33,789 nt of DNA from SMAG-U1939 sp036376595. Its GTDB lineage: Bacteria; Chloroflexota; Ktedonobacteria; Ktedonobacterales; JADMIN01. Positions 7,862 to 15,453 of this stretch are shown here, piece after piece. The notes under the pieces were generated by a model. The model was not told the origin of the DNA. It saw only the letters and a program-made list of their open reading frames with translations, and did no database searches. Made by a program: the position numbers and the translations under genes. The DNA lies in assembly GCA_036376595.1 (NCBI GenBank), contig DASVAA010000001.1, positions 1 to 33,789 of the forward strand, written 5' to 3'. Within the stretch, counting starts at the first letter, position 1. Each line of letters opens with the position of its first letter.

Positions 7862-8944
7862 ATGGTGGTTGTGCTGAAGGAAGTGAGGGTAGCCGCAGTG
7901 CGTCGTGCATTAGAAGCGTTGTTTCGCCGGCCGAGTCGGTTCATCCTGTTGCTCGTGTTGCTGCCGATCATCGGGGCAGCCGTTGGCTTCATGCTGCCAC
8001 GCTCGTATCAGGCGCAGGCATCGCTGTGGGCCAATCAGCGATATGCGGTGATCGGCGCGACGGGCTCTGAAGCGGATTTGCTGGCGACCGAAGCGGAAAC
8101 TCAGGTAACGGCGCTCAATGAGCTGCTCCAAACGCGAGTCTTCGCGCTGCAGGTGGCAAACCAGACGCAACTGATCAACACGCTCAGCCCGGCGGTAAAA
8201 GCCGACCCCAACGCGCGCGACGACGCGCTGGTGCAGGATATCTCCGGGCGGGTGATCGTGGCAACGCAGGGCACCTACGTCTACACCATTTCCTACACGG
8301 ATAAAAGCCCGCAGATCGCGCAGCAGGTGGTGGCGGCGGTGATCAAGAGCTTCGGCGAGCAGAGCCAGGGCCTCTCGGTGATCGAAGGCCAGAACCTGCT
8401 CCAGGCCTATCAGGCGCAGCTCCCGGCGGCGGAGAAAGCCGCCGACGCCGCGGCGCAGGCCGAGGCGCAGTATATCAATCAGCACCCCACGGAGACCGCG
8501 GCGCAGCTCACCAATGACCCGCAGTACTCGCTGCTGCACGCGAAGACCCAGCAGGCCCAGGCGACGCTGCAAAACCTGCGCACACAGATCGCCACCCTTC
8601 AGCAGGAGATCGGTCTCCTGTCGGGTGGCCCCAGCACACTCTTCACGGTGCTCGACCAGCCGACGACGCCGGTGCGGCCAGTCTCGCGCACCAAGACGCT
8701 GATCATGGCGGGTGGCGCCGGCGTGGCGCTGGCGCTGCTGGCCTGCGCGCTCTATCTCGCGCTGCTGGTGCGCCGCGACCGTGCATTGTATACTCCGGCT
8801 GAGGTGCAGCGCGCGACTGAGCTGCGGGTGCTGCTGCAGCTCCCAGCGCTGCCCACCAGCACGGTATCCGCCTCGCGCCGGGCGCTGGCGGTGGCCGACG
8901 CGCGTACCTCTCCCCGCAAGAGGATCAAGGCACCGCGCACGTAG
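7862..8944 (+). CDS. Wzz-like polysaccharide co-polymerase (chain-length determinant)
   Basis: A 360-residue membrane protein with the PCP layout: a short basic cytoplasmic N-terminus, transmembrane helix about 27-45 (FILLLVLLPIIGAAVGFML), a large extracytoplasmic region, and a second helix about 279-303 preceded by the Pro-rich segment PTTPVRPVSRTK. Residues about 178-252 are a long Ala/Gln-rich coiled coil. The C-terminal basic tail after the second helix is cytoplasmic. Such proteins set the length of polymer made by Wzy and, in capsule systems, activate a partner BY-kinase. The next gene is indeed a BY-kinase-like ATPase 79 bp downstream. A run of G lies about eight bases before the ATG. 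Confidence 0.82.
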   Translation: MVVVLKEVRVAAVRRALEALFRRPSRFILLLVLLPIIGAAVGFMLPRSYQAQASLWANQRYAVIGATGSEADLLATEAETQVTALNELLQTRVFALQVANQTQLINTLSPAVKADPNARDDALVQDISGRVIVATQGTYVYTISYTDKSPQIAQQVVAAVIKSFGEQSQGLSVIEGQNLLQAYQAQLPAAEKAADAAAQAEAQYINQHPTETAAQLTNDPQYSLLHAKTQQAQATLQNLRTQIATLQQEIGLLSGGPSTLFTVLDQPTTPVRPVSRTKTLIMAGGAGVALALLACALYLALLVRRDRALYTPAEVQRATELRVLLQLPALPTSTVSASRRALAVADARTSPRKRIKAPRT

Positions 8945-9023
8945 TAGGTGGTAGGTGAGAGAGTAGGGGGCGGCAGGCAGCACGCATACGGCAACCGAGC
9001 AGCAGGCAGCAAGAGCAGGTGCA

Positions 9024-9845
9024 ATGATGGGGAAGCTTGATATTGACGCGCGGCCGGACTTCCTGGAGCCGGATCCCGACGATCTGTCCGATCCGCCGGC
9101 CGGCGCGGGCATCGGCTCGCCGGTAGAGGCTCAGCCCGCGCCGCGCGCCGGGGGTAAGGACGGCGACGGCAGCCTGGAGCTTGCGCCCCCGACGCCGATG
9201 CGGCTCTCGCAGCGCGACGAGGCCAATCTCTCGGTGGTGCGCGAGCAGGCGCGCCGGCTCTCGCTCGCCTTGTTCTTCCGCGAGCAGTCGCCGGTGCGCA
9301 GCCTGGGCTTTACCAGCGCGGTCGGCGGCGAGGGCAAGTCGTTCATGGCGCTGATGACGGCTTCTGTGCTGGCGCACGATAGCACTGAGCCGGTGATCCT
9401 GGTGGAGACAAACTGGGAGCATCCCACCCTGCACGAGCAGCTTGGCTTGCCGGCGTCGCCTGGGCTGGCGGAGTGGCTGCGCGGCCAGTGCGACGAGAGC
9501 GAGGCGCTGCACCAGGTGGCCGCGAACCTTAGCGTGATCACCGCCGGCAACGGACACGAAGATGCCGTCAAGCTGTTGCGCGTGTTGCGCGACCGCAGCG
9601 CGGTGGACATGATCAGCAGCACGCGTGCGCTCTATGTCTTCGACCTGCCGCCGATCGTCACGTGCTCGTACGGGCGCATGGCAGCCAGCGTGGTGGAGTC
9701 GGTGATCGTCGTCGTGCGCGCGGGCATTACGCCCGAAGGGATGGTCGCCGAGGCCTGCGCGCAGCTCAAGGACCTGCCGGTCGAAGGCATTATGCTGAAC
9801 CAGGTGTCGAGCCGTATTCCGCAGTGGCTGCAGCGGATCCTCTAG
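9024..9845 (+). CDS. BY-kinase-like (CpsD/CapB) ATPase, degenerate
   Basis: A 273-residue soluble P-loop protein of the CpsD/CapB/MinD class. Walker A is GGEGKS (residues 101-106) after LGFTSAV. The Walker A-prime position reads VILVETNWEHP (124-134), where BY-kinases have a D-x-D pattern, so both acidic residues are altered (E128, N130). Walker B reads YVFDLPP (204-210). Residues 1-60 are an acidic, Pro/Gly-rich extension. The protein ends at WLQRIL without the C-terminal tyrosine cluster that BY-kinases phosphorylate. It follows the Wzz-like gene and precedes the polymerase, the standard place for a chain-length regulator. It may bind ATP and control Wzz without being a tyrosine kinase. ATG codons at 9024 and 9027 are both possible. 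Confidence 0.8.
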   Translation: MMGKLDIDARPDFLEPDPDDLSDPPAGAGIGSPVEAQPAPRAGGKDGDGSLELAPPTPMRLSQRDEANLSVVREQARRLSLALFFREQSPVRSLGFTSAVGGEGKSFMALMTASVLAHDSTEPVILVETNWEHPTLHEQLGLPASPGLAEWLRGQCDESEALHQVAANLSVITAGNGHEDAVKLLRVLRDRSAVDMISSTRALYVFDLPPIVTCSYGRMAASVVESVIVVVRAGITPEGMVAEACAQLKDLPVEGIMLNQVSSRIPQWLQRIL

Positions 9846-9868
9846 GACGTGGCGGGGAGAAACGTGGG

Positions 9869-10009
9869 ATGAAAGAAGTCGCGGCGCTGCTGGTGGCGTT
9901 TCTACTCATTGGGCTGGCGTGGCGCAAGTTCAACGCCAGTGCGCGCATCGCGCTGCTTGGCGTGATCGTGGTGATCGTCGCCTACATGACGATCAAGCAG
10001 GTGGCATGA
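9869..10009 (+). CDS. Small two-helix membrane protein (46 aa)
   Basis: This short frame starts at ATG 9869 (MKEVAALLVAFLLIGLAWRK) and ends at TGA 10007-10009. It has two hydrophobic segments, about residues 4-17 and 27-42, separated by a basic turn (WRKFNASAR), a clear helical-hairpin pattern. Its stop overlaps the start of the polymerase gene (ATGA), a hallmark of translational coupling. It starts 23 bp after the BY-kinase-like gene, in register with the operon. Its function is unknown; the position suggests a small accessory subunit of the Wzy/Wzz complex. Confidence 0.7.
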   Translation: MKEVAALLVAFLLIGLAWRKFNASARIALLGVIVVIVAYMTIKQVA

Positions 10010-11691
10010 AGATGACCTTCGTCGCCACACCACCCGCCGCACCGCTGCGTGCCGCGCCGGTCACCGTGCCGTTGATGGCGCGCGAGCGCCGCCGGTTCGA
10101 GCGGCGCGCGTACCTGCTGGTGCTGGTGCTGGCGCTGGTGCTGACGCCGTTCTTCGTCTACGGCGGCTATAAGCTCAGCTTCGGCCTGATGCTCGCGCTG
10201 GTGGGCATTGTGCTGCTGCTCGTCGCCATCGCGCTGCGCCCGATTGTCGCGTTCTACGCCGTCGCGATCTGCGTCGTGCTGGTCGAGCAGGAGCCGCTGG
10301 CGTTCCCGGATTTCACCGACCAGCTCAATGTGTTCCACTGGCCGCCGCGGCTCGCGGGATTGGTCGAGCGCCCGATCGGCGCCCTCTTTCTCTACGCGCT
10401 GCTTGTCCTGCTGATCCGCAACTTTGCCACCCGCCGGACGCTGCTGGAGGGCGGTAAAATCTTCGGTGCGCTGCTGTTCTTGATGGGCGGCGTGCTGTGG
10501 GGCGTGCTGCACGGCTTGCAGGTCGGCGGCAGCTTCCGGCTGATGGTGATCGAGGTGCGCCCGTTCGAGTATCTCTTCTTCGCCTACGTGCTGGCCTACA
10601 ACGTGGTGACGACGAAGCGCCAGATCATCACGTTCTTCTGGATCGTGATCGTCGGCGCCGGCATCAAGGCGATGCAGGCGATGTATATCGTCTACGGCGT
10701 CCTGCACGGCACGAGGGGTGATCTCAACGAGATCATGGCCCACGAAGATTCGTTCTTCTGGGTGGCGCTGGTGCTGCTGGCCGTCCTCTTCCTGTTGCAG
10801 CACCGCCTCCGCGCACAGATGCGGCTGGCCTGGCTGATCGTGCCGTTCGCGGTGATCGCGGTCTACGATAACAACCGCCGCGCCGACTACGTGGCGCTGA
10901 TGATTGGGGTCGCGGTGGCCTGGATTGTGGTGATCGCCATCAGGCAGACGGGTTCAAGCCGGCTCAAGCACATCGTCGGCCTGGCAGCCATCGGCGTGGT
11001 GGCCGGCGCATATATTCTGATCTTCTCACATGTGCAGGGCGCGCTCGGCGCCCCGGCGCGCGGCGTCATCTCCACCATCAGCCCATCGGCCAGCGATGCC
11101 CGCGATGTGGCCTCGAATCTGTATCGCCAGTTCGAGAACACCGATCTGCTCTATACCTTCCACCAAAGCCCACTGCTCGGCTGGGGCTACGGGCGCGACT
11201 TCTTGCAGCCGCTGGTGCTGCCCAACATCCTGGTGAACGACCCCTACTATTTGCTGGTGCCGCACAACACGATCTTGTGGGTGCTGATGAGCCTCGGCGT
11301 GGTGGGGTTCGTGGCGCTGTGGAACTTCTTCGGCACGCTGATCATCCGCGGCTGCCAGTACGCGCGGCAGATGCGCGACCCTTACCTGCAGCTCGTGGCG
11401 ATCTATATCGTCGGCATCTGCTTCATGGAGGTGATCCTCGCCTACGCCGACTATCAGCTCTTCTTCTTCCGCAACGTGATCTACATCGGGCTGCTCGCCG
11501 CGATCCTCATGCGCCTGCCGATGATTGACGCCGAGCAGACACGGCGCGAGCGGGAGAAGCAGGAGCGTATCGAGCGCGAGCGGCAGGAGCGGGAGGAGCG
11601 CGAGCGCGCGGTACGGGCCGCCCAGCGTGTGACGGTGCGCATGACCGGCTCGCCAGCGTCATTCCACGTGGACGGAGTGCCGGTGCCGTGA
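10006..11691 (+). CDS. Wzy/O-antigen ligase-like polymerase
   Basis: A 561-residue polytopic membrane protein with about eleven or twelve predicted helices between residues 34 and 503. It carries the hallmarks of the O-antigen ligase/polymerase superfamily: the NNRRADYVAL segment (289-298), a large extracytoplasmic loop at about 343-415 with LLGWGYG (390-396), and VPHNTILWVLMSLGVVGF (418-435). It would join lipid-linked repeat units at the outer face of the membrane. Start ATG at 10006 overlaps the stop of the small membrane gene. An unusual charged tail (about 508-540), built of Arg/Glu runs such as RREREKQERIERERQERE, should form a single cytoplasmic helix. Polymerase and ligase cannot be separated from sequence; the Wzz and Wzx context favours polymerase. 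Confidence 0.82.
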   Translation: MKMTFVATPPAAPLRAAPVTVPLMARERRRFERRAYLLVLVLALVLTPFFVYGGYKLSFGLMLALVGIVLLLVAIALRPIVAFYAVAICVVLVEQEPLAFPDFTDQLNVFHWPPRLAGLVERPIGALFLYALLVLLIRNFATRRTLLEGGKIFGALLFLMGGVLWGVLHGLQVGGSFRLMVIEVRPFEYLFFAYVLAYNVVTTKRQIITFFWIVIVGAGIKAMQAMYIVYGVLHGTRGDLNEIMAHEDSFFWVALVLLAVLFLLQHRLRAQMRLAWLIVPFAVIAVYDNNRRADYVALMIGVAVAWIVVIAIRQTGSSRLKHIVGLAAIGVVAGAYILIFSHVQGALGAPARGVISTISPSASDARDVASNLYRQFENTDLLYTFHQSPLLGWGYGRDFLQPLVLPNILVNDPYYLLVPHNTILWVLMSLGVVGFVALWNFFGTLIIRGCQYARQMRDPYLQLVAIYIVGICFMEVILAYADYQLFFFRNVIYIGLLAAILMRLPMIDAEQTRREREKQERIERERQEREERERAVRAAQRVTVRMTGSPASFHVDGVPVP

Positions 11692-11699
11692 GCGCAGCG

Positions 11700-11740
11700 G
11701 CGCGTGGCGTGTGGCGCGTGGCGTGTGGCGTGTGGCACGC
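11700..11740. repeat. Low-complexity GTGG/GCGTG tandem repeat
   Basis: Directly after the polymerase stop the sequence is made of imperfect units of gcgtgtg and gcgtggc. A similar short run recurs near 11806-11830. It is a simple-sequence tract with no coding signal, and may separate the assembly genes from the sugar-nucleotide genes. Confidence 0.6.
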
Positions 11741-11850
11741 GATCCGGCCAGCCATTGGGGGGATCGGCCGGCGGGATTGTGGCGCGTTATGGCAAGATGA
11801 GATATGTGGCGTGGCGTGGTGTCGCGTCGCGCACAGGAGGATGATACGGC

Positions 11851-12858
11851 ATGCCGAACGCGCTGATTACGGGAATTACCGGCCAGGACGGGAGCTATCT
11901 GGCGGAGCTGCTGCTGGAGAAGGGCTATCAGGTTTACGGCGTGGTGCGCCGAGCGAGCACGCTCAACGACGGGCGCATCCGCCATCTGCTGGGGCGCATC
12001 GAGCTGCTCGACGCTGACCTGCTGGATCAGCTCTCGCTGATCGCGGCGCTGCGCCACGCGCGGGCGGACGAGGTGTACAACCTCGCGGCGATGTCGTTCG
12101 TCGGCTCGTCGTTCCAGCAGCCTGTGGCAACCGGCGAGTATACCGCGCTCAGCGTGACACGCATCCTGGAGGCGATCCGCCTTGCCGACTGGCCGATCCG
12201 GTTTTACCAGGCGTCGACGTCGGAAATGTTCGGCCGAGCGCAGGCGGTGCCGCAGAACGAGCAGACGCCCTTCTATCCGCGCAGCCCGTACGGCGTCGCC
12301 AAGCTCTACGGCCACTGGATCACCGTCAACTTCCGCGAGAGCTACGATCTCCATGCCTCATCAGGCATCCTGTTCAACCACGAGAGCGCCAGACGAGGAT
12401 TGGAGTTTGTCACGCGCAAGATCAGTCACGGCGTCGCGCGCATTAAGCTGGGCGCGCAGGACAAGCTGGTGCTGGGCAACCTGGAGGCGCGGCGTGACTG
12501 GGGCTTTGCCGGCGACTACGTGGAGGCGATGTGGCGCATGCTCCAGCAGGAGACACCCGACGACTATGTGGTGGCGACCGGCGAGACGCGCAGTGTGCGC
12601 GAGTTCGCCGCCGCCGCCTTCGCCGCCGCCGGGATGGCCGACTGGGAGCGCTACGTCGAGGTGGACCCAGCGCTCTTCCGGCCGGCGGAGGTGGACCACC
12701 TGATCGGCGACGCGAGCAAGGCGCGCGAGAAGCTCGGCTGGGAGCCGCGCGTGCGCTTCGAGGAGCTGGTGGCGATGATGGTCGAGGCCGATCTCAAGCT
12801 GGTGGCGCGCGAGACCGGCCAGACGCTGTCGCCGCACACCGTGCGGATTACGCGCTAG
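11851..12858 (+). CDS. gmd: GDP-mannose 4,6-dehydratase
   Basis: A 335-residue short-chain dehydrogenase/reductase that converts GDP-D-mannose to GDP-4-dehydro-6-deoxy-D-mannose. Diagnostic elements are the NADP-binding GITGQDGSYLAELLLEKGY (from residue 8), STSEMFG (T123, E125), YPRSPYGVAK with catalytic Y147 and K151, and the substrate-binding FNHESARRG and LGNLEARRDWG. Length and motif order are typical. AGGAGG lies ten bases before the ATG. The reductase gene follows 95 bp downstream, so the pair most likely makes GDP-D-rhamnose, or GDP-6-deoxy-talose or -fucose if the reductase differs. Confidence 0.95.
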   Translation: MPNALITGITGQDGSYLAELLLEKGYQVYGVVRRASTLNDGRIRHLLGRIELLDADLLDQLSLIAALRHARADEVYNLAAMSFVGSSFQQPVATGEYTALSVTRILEAIRLADWPIRFYQASTSEMFGRAQAVPQNEQTPFYPRSPYGVAKLYGHWITVNFRESYDLHASSGILFNHESARRGLEFVTRKISHGVARIKLGAQDKLVLGNLEARRDWGFAGDYVEAMWRMLQQETPDDYVVATGETRSVREFAAAAFAAAGMADWERYVEVDPALFRPAEVDHLIGDASKAREKLGWEPRVRFEELVAMMVEADLKLVARETGQTLSPHTVRITR

Positions 12859-12873
12859 GGTCCTCACCCCCGG

Positions 12874-12899
12874 CCCCTCGCCTCCGCAGAGGCGAGGGG
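12874..12899. repeat. Perfect 11-bp stem hairpin between gmd and rmd
   Basis: Arms cccctcgcctc (12874-12884) and gaggcgagggg (12889-12899) pair perfectly around cgca. No T-tract follows, and it sits between two genes that should be co-transcribed. The sequence context (tcacccccggcccctcgcc...) resembles a dispersed boilerplate repeat I recall from Chloroflexota and some other GC-rich genomes. It could attenuate transcription or tune the mRNA, or simply be an inserted repeat. Confidence 0.6.
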
Positions 12900-12953
12900 A
12901 GCCTGGCATCGAGGCGTTGGGGGGTGGGGGGAATGCGGGAAGGGCGCAGCGGC

Positions 12954-14012
12954 ATGCCAGAGCGGATTTTGATTACGGGCGCGACGGGCTTCGTCGGCGG
13001 GTGGTTGGCGGAAGCCTGCCAGCGTGCCTACCCGCAAGCGGCGCTCTTCGGCCTGGGCCACCCGCTCGCGACAGGGGACCACCAGCCGTCCGCGTTGTCG
13101 CCGGCGCGGGCGCCGGCACCGGCGATGCCGCTCACGCATATCGAGGCCGACATCACCGACGCCGGGCAGGTGCGCGCGGCGATCGCGCAGGCGCGGCCGG
13201 ACCTGATCTTCCATCTTGCCGGGCAAGCATCGGTTGCCGCGTCGTGGGCTGACCCGGCGCGCACGCTGGCGGTCAATGCCGGTGGCGCGGTGCGGCTCTT
13301 CGAGGTGCTGCGGGCCGAGGGGCTGCTCGCCACGCGCGTGGTGCTGGCGGGATCGGGCGAGCAATACGGCAACGTGGCGGAGCAGGAGAACCCGATCGGC
13401 GAAGAGACGCCCTTCCGGCCGGCCACGCCCTACGCCGTCTCGAAGGCGGCGCAAGACCTCTACGGCTACCAGTACGGTGCCGCCTGGCACCTGCCGGTGC
13501 TACGCGCCCGCTCGTTCAACGCCTTTGGCCCGCGCGGTGGCAGCGCCTTCGTGATCGGCGATTTCGCACGCCAGATTGCGAGGTTAGAAGCTGGCGCGGG
13601 CGAGCCGGTGCTGTGGGTGGGTAATCTCGCGGCGCGACGCGACTTCCTGCCGGTGCAGGATGTGGTCGCCGCGTACCTGGCGCTGGCCGAACGGGGCCGG
13701 CCCGGCGAGGCGTATAACATCGGATCGGGGCACGGCCACAGCATCGAGGAGGTGTTGCGCGCACTGGTGGGGCTGGCGCGCGTGGAGATCGCCGTGCGCC
13801 CCGATCCGGCACGCTTCCGCCCGGTGGATGTGCCGCTGCTAGTGGCCGACACGACCAAGCTGCGGCGCGAGACGGGCTGGCAGCCAGGGTACGACTTTGC
13901 GCGGGCGCTCGAAGAGACGCTGGAATACTGGCGCCTGGTGGTGCGGCAGTCGGTGGCGGCGAACGCGGCGGCAGACGTGGCGGCCGGCGCGGAAGGGGCG
14001 GGGGGAGGATAG
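12954..14012 (+). CDS. rmd: GDP-4-dehydro-6-deoxy-D-mannose reductase (NAD-dependent epimerase/dehydratase family)
   Basis: A 352-residue extended SDR protein: cofactor motif GATGFVG (residues 9-15), catalytic-type Ser in AGSGEQYG (S134), TPYAVSK with Y160 and K164, and the substrate-loop SFNAFGPRG. Position right after gmd makes it the likely second enzyme, reducing the 4-keto sugar to GDP-D-rhamnose (rmd-type). Family members also include dTDP-glucose dehydratases and other reductases, so product stereochemistry is inferred. ATG at 12954 matches the family N-terminus (MPERILITGA). ATG at 12933 has a stronger G-rich element and would add seven residues. The C-terminal 20 residues are Ala/Gly-rich and probably disordered. 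Confidence 0.8.
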   Translation: MPERILITGATGFVGGWLAEACQRAYPQAALFGLGHPLATGDHQPSALSPARAPAPAMPLTHIEADITDAGQVRAAIAQARPDLIFHLAGQASVAASWADPARTLAVNAGGAVRLFEVLRAEGLLATRVVLAGSGEQYGNVAEQENPIGEETPFRPATPYAVSKAAQDLYGYQYGAAWHLPVLRARSFNAFGPRGGSAFVIGDFARQIARLEAGAGEPVLWVGNLAARRDFLPVQDVVAAYLALAERGRPGEAYNIGSGHGHSIEEVLRALVGLARVEIAVRPDPARFRPVDVPLLVADTTKLRRETGWQPGYDFARALEETLEYWRLVVRQSVAANAAADVAAGAEGAGGG

Positions 14013-14016
14013 GGGC

Positions 14017-15264
14017 ATGAACGGGTTGAGCGTGCTGCGGTGGGTGGTGCTCGCGGCGGAGATCGTCGTCGCGCTGCCGATTGTGTATCTGGCCGCGATT
14101 ACATGCGCGGCGCTGATTGCCCAGGCGCGGCGCAAGCGGCGCATGTTCGCGCCGCCGACCGATCCTCCCACCTTCGCGTTCCTGATCCCCGCGCACGACG
14201 AAGAGGCGTTGATCGGCACACTGCTCGCCAGCCTGAAGCGGCAGCGGTATCCCGCCGAGCGCTACACCGTCTGCGTCGTCGCCGACAACTGCGGCGACGC
14301 CACGGCGCCGATCGCGGAGGCGGCCGGGGCCGAGGTCTTCGAGCGCCACGACGTGACCCAGCGCGGCAAGGGCTACGCGCTGAGCTGGCTGTTGGCCGAG
14401 CTGGATCGCCGCGGCCAGCGGTACGACGCCTACGTGGTGATCGACGCCGATTCGGTGGTCGCGCCGGACTTTTTGGCGGCGATGGCGGCCGAGCTGGCGC
14501 GCGGCGCGCGGGCGTGCCAGGCGCAGAACACTGTGCTCAACACGACCGAGGCGCCCAGCACGACCCTGCGCTGGCTGGCGATGACGCTGATGAACCACGT
14601 CCGCCCGCTGGGGCGCAACGCCATCGGCGGCTCGTCCAATCTTTCGGGCAACGGCATGTGCCTCAGCCGCGGCCTGCTGGAGCGCTTCCCCTGGCGGGCC
14701 TTCGGGCTGGTCGAGGATTACCAGTATTACCTCGACATCGTGGCCGGCGGCGAGCGCGTGCGCTATGTGCCCGAGGCCGTGGTGCGGTCGCACATGCCAA
14801 CCTCGTTCGACCAGATGCGCTCACAAGACGAGCGCTGGGAGTCCGGCTCGCCGCAGACCTCGACGGGGCGGATCGCGCTGCGGCTCATCAGGTCCGGCCT
14901 GCGGCGCCGTAGGGGCGTTCGGTGGACGCCCATTGCGCCGCTCGATGCCGTGGCCGAGCTGCTGGTGCCACCGCTCTCGACGCTGCTGGCGGCGCTGCTG
15001 ATCGTGCTGGCGGGTGCGGCGGCGATCGGTACTGTGGGCGAGCGCGTGTTTGCCGCGGCGCTGTTGGCCGGCTTCGCGCTCTACGTCGGCTCGGCGTTCA
15101 TCATGCTGCGGCCGGAGTGGGCGACCTACCGCGCGCTGCTCTACGCGCCGGGCTACATGGCGTGGAAGCTCTGGGTGCAGCTCGTGCTCAAGCGCCGGGG
15201 ACAGAAGCGCGGCGAGTGGGTGCGCACCAAGCGGCCCGACGCCGTCACGCCGGTGGGCGAGTGA
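14017..15264 (+). CDS. Glycosyltransferase family 2, membrane-bound processive type
   Basis: A 415-residue GT2 enzyme. After an N-terminal membrane helix (about 7-35), the GT-A domain shows FLIPAHDEE (55-63), VVADNCGD, the metal-binding VIDADS (D143, D145), the acceptor-side VED (E233, D234) and QDERW (270-274), the Q-x-x-R-W motif of cellulose/hyaluronan-synthase-like enzymes. Three further helices lie at about 313-340, 344-363 and 375-395. It could add one sugar or extend a chain processively. GGAGG lies about nine bases before ATG 14017, which is 4 bp after the rmd stop, so the genes are coupled. A longer in-frame extension upstream overlaps rmd and is rejected. Confidence 0.88.
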   Translation: MNGLSVLRWVVLAAEIVVALPIVYLAAITCAALIAQARRKRRMFAPPTDPPTFAFLIPAHDEEALIGTLLASLKRQRYPAERYTVCVVADNCGDATAPIAEAAGAEVFERHDVTQRGKGYALSWLLAELDRRGQRYDAYVVIDADSVVAPDFLAAMAAELARGARACQAQNTVLNTTEAPSTTLRWLAMTLMNHVRPLGRNAIGGSSNLSGNGMCLSRGLLERFPWRAFGLVEDYQYYLDIVAGGERVRYVPEAVVRSHMPTSFDQMRSQDERWESGSPQTSTGRIALRLIRSGLRRRRGVRWTPIAPLDAVAELLVPPLSTLLAALLIVLAGAAAIGTVGERVFAAALLAGFALYVGSAFIMLRPEWATYRALLYAPGYMAWKLWVQLVLKRRGQKRGEWVRTKRPDAVTPVGE

Positions 15265-15453
15265 GGCTCCATGAAAAACGGCGGATTGCCGCAGCAATAG
15301 GGGCTGGAAGATGCATCCGCGCCGCGTGCGACAGCGATATGGGGGCCGGCGGATGAATCCGCGCCTAAGGGCGTGCCGCCACCAGAGCCTTGCCCGCGCG
15401 GGCTGTTCCCGTTGTGATGGGTATCGCGGGGGATGACGGGATGGGAGGGAACG
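15265..15453. other. Intergenic region with short palindromes
   Basis: About 190 bp between the GT2 and GT4 genes. It contains the perfect 12-bp palindrome gcccgcgcgggc at 15392-15403 and a gcggatgaatccgc inverted block near 15350. The paired atccgcgcc segments look like dispersed intergenic repeats. No coding frame or terminator with a T-tract is seen. Confidence 0.5.
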
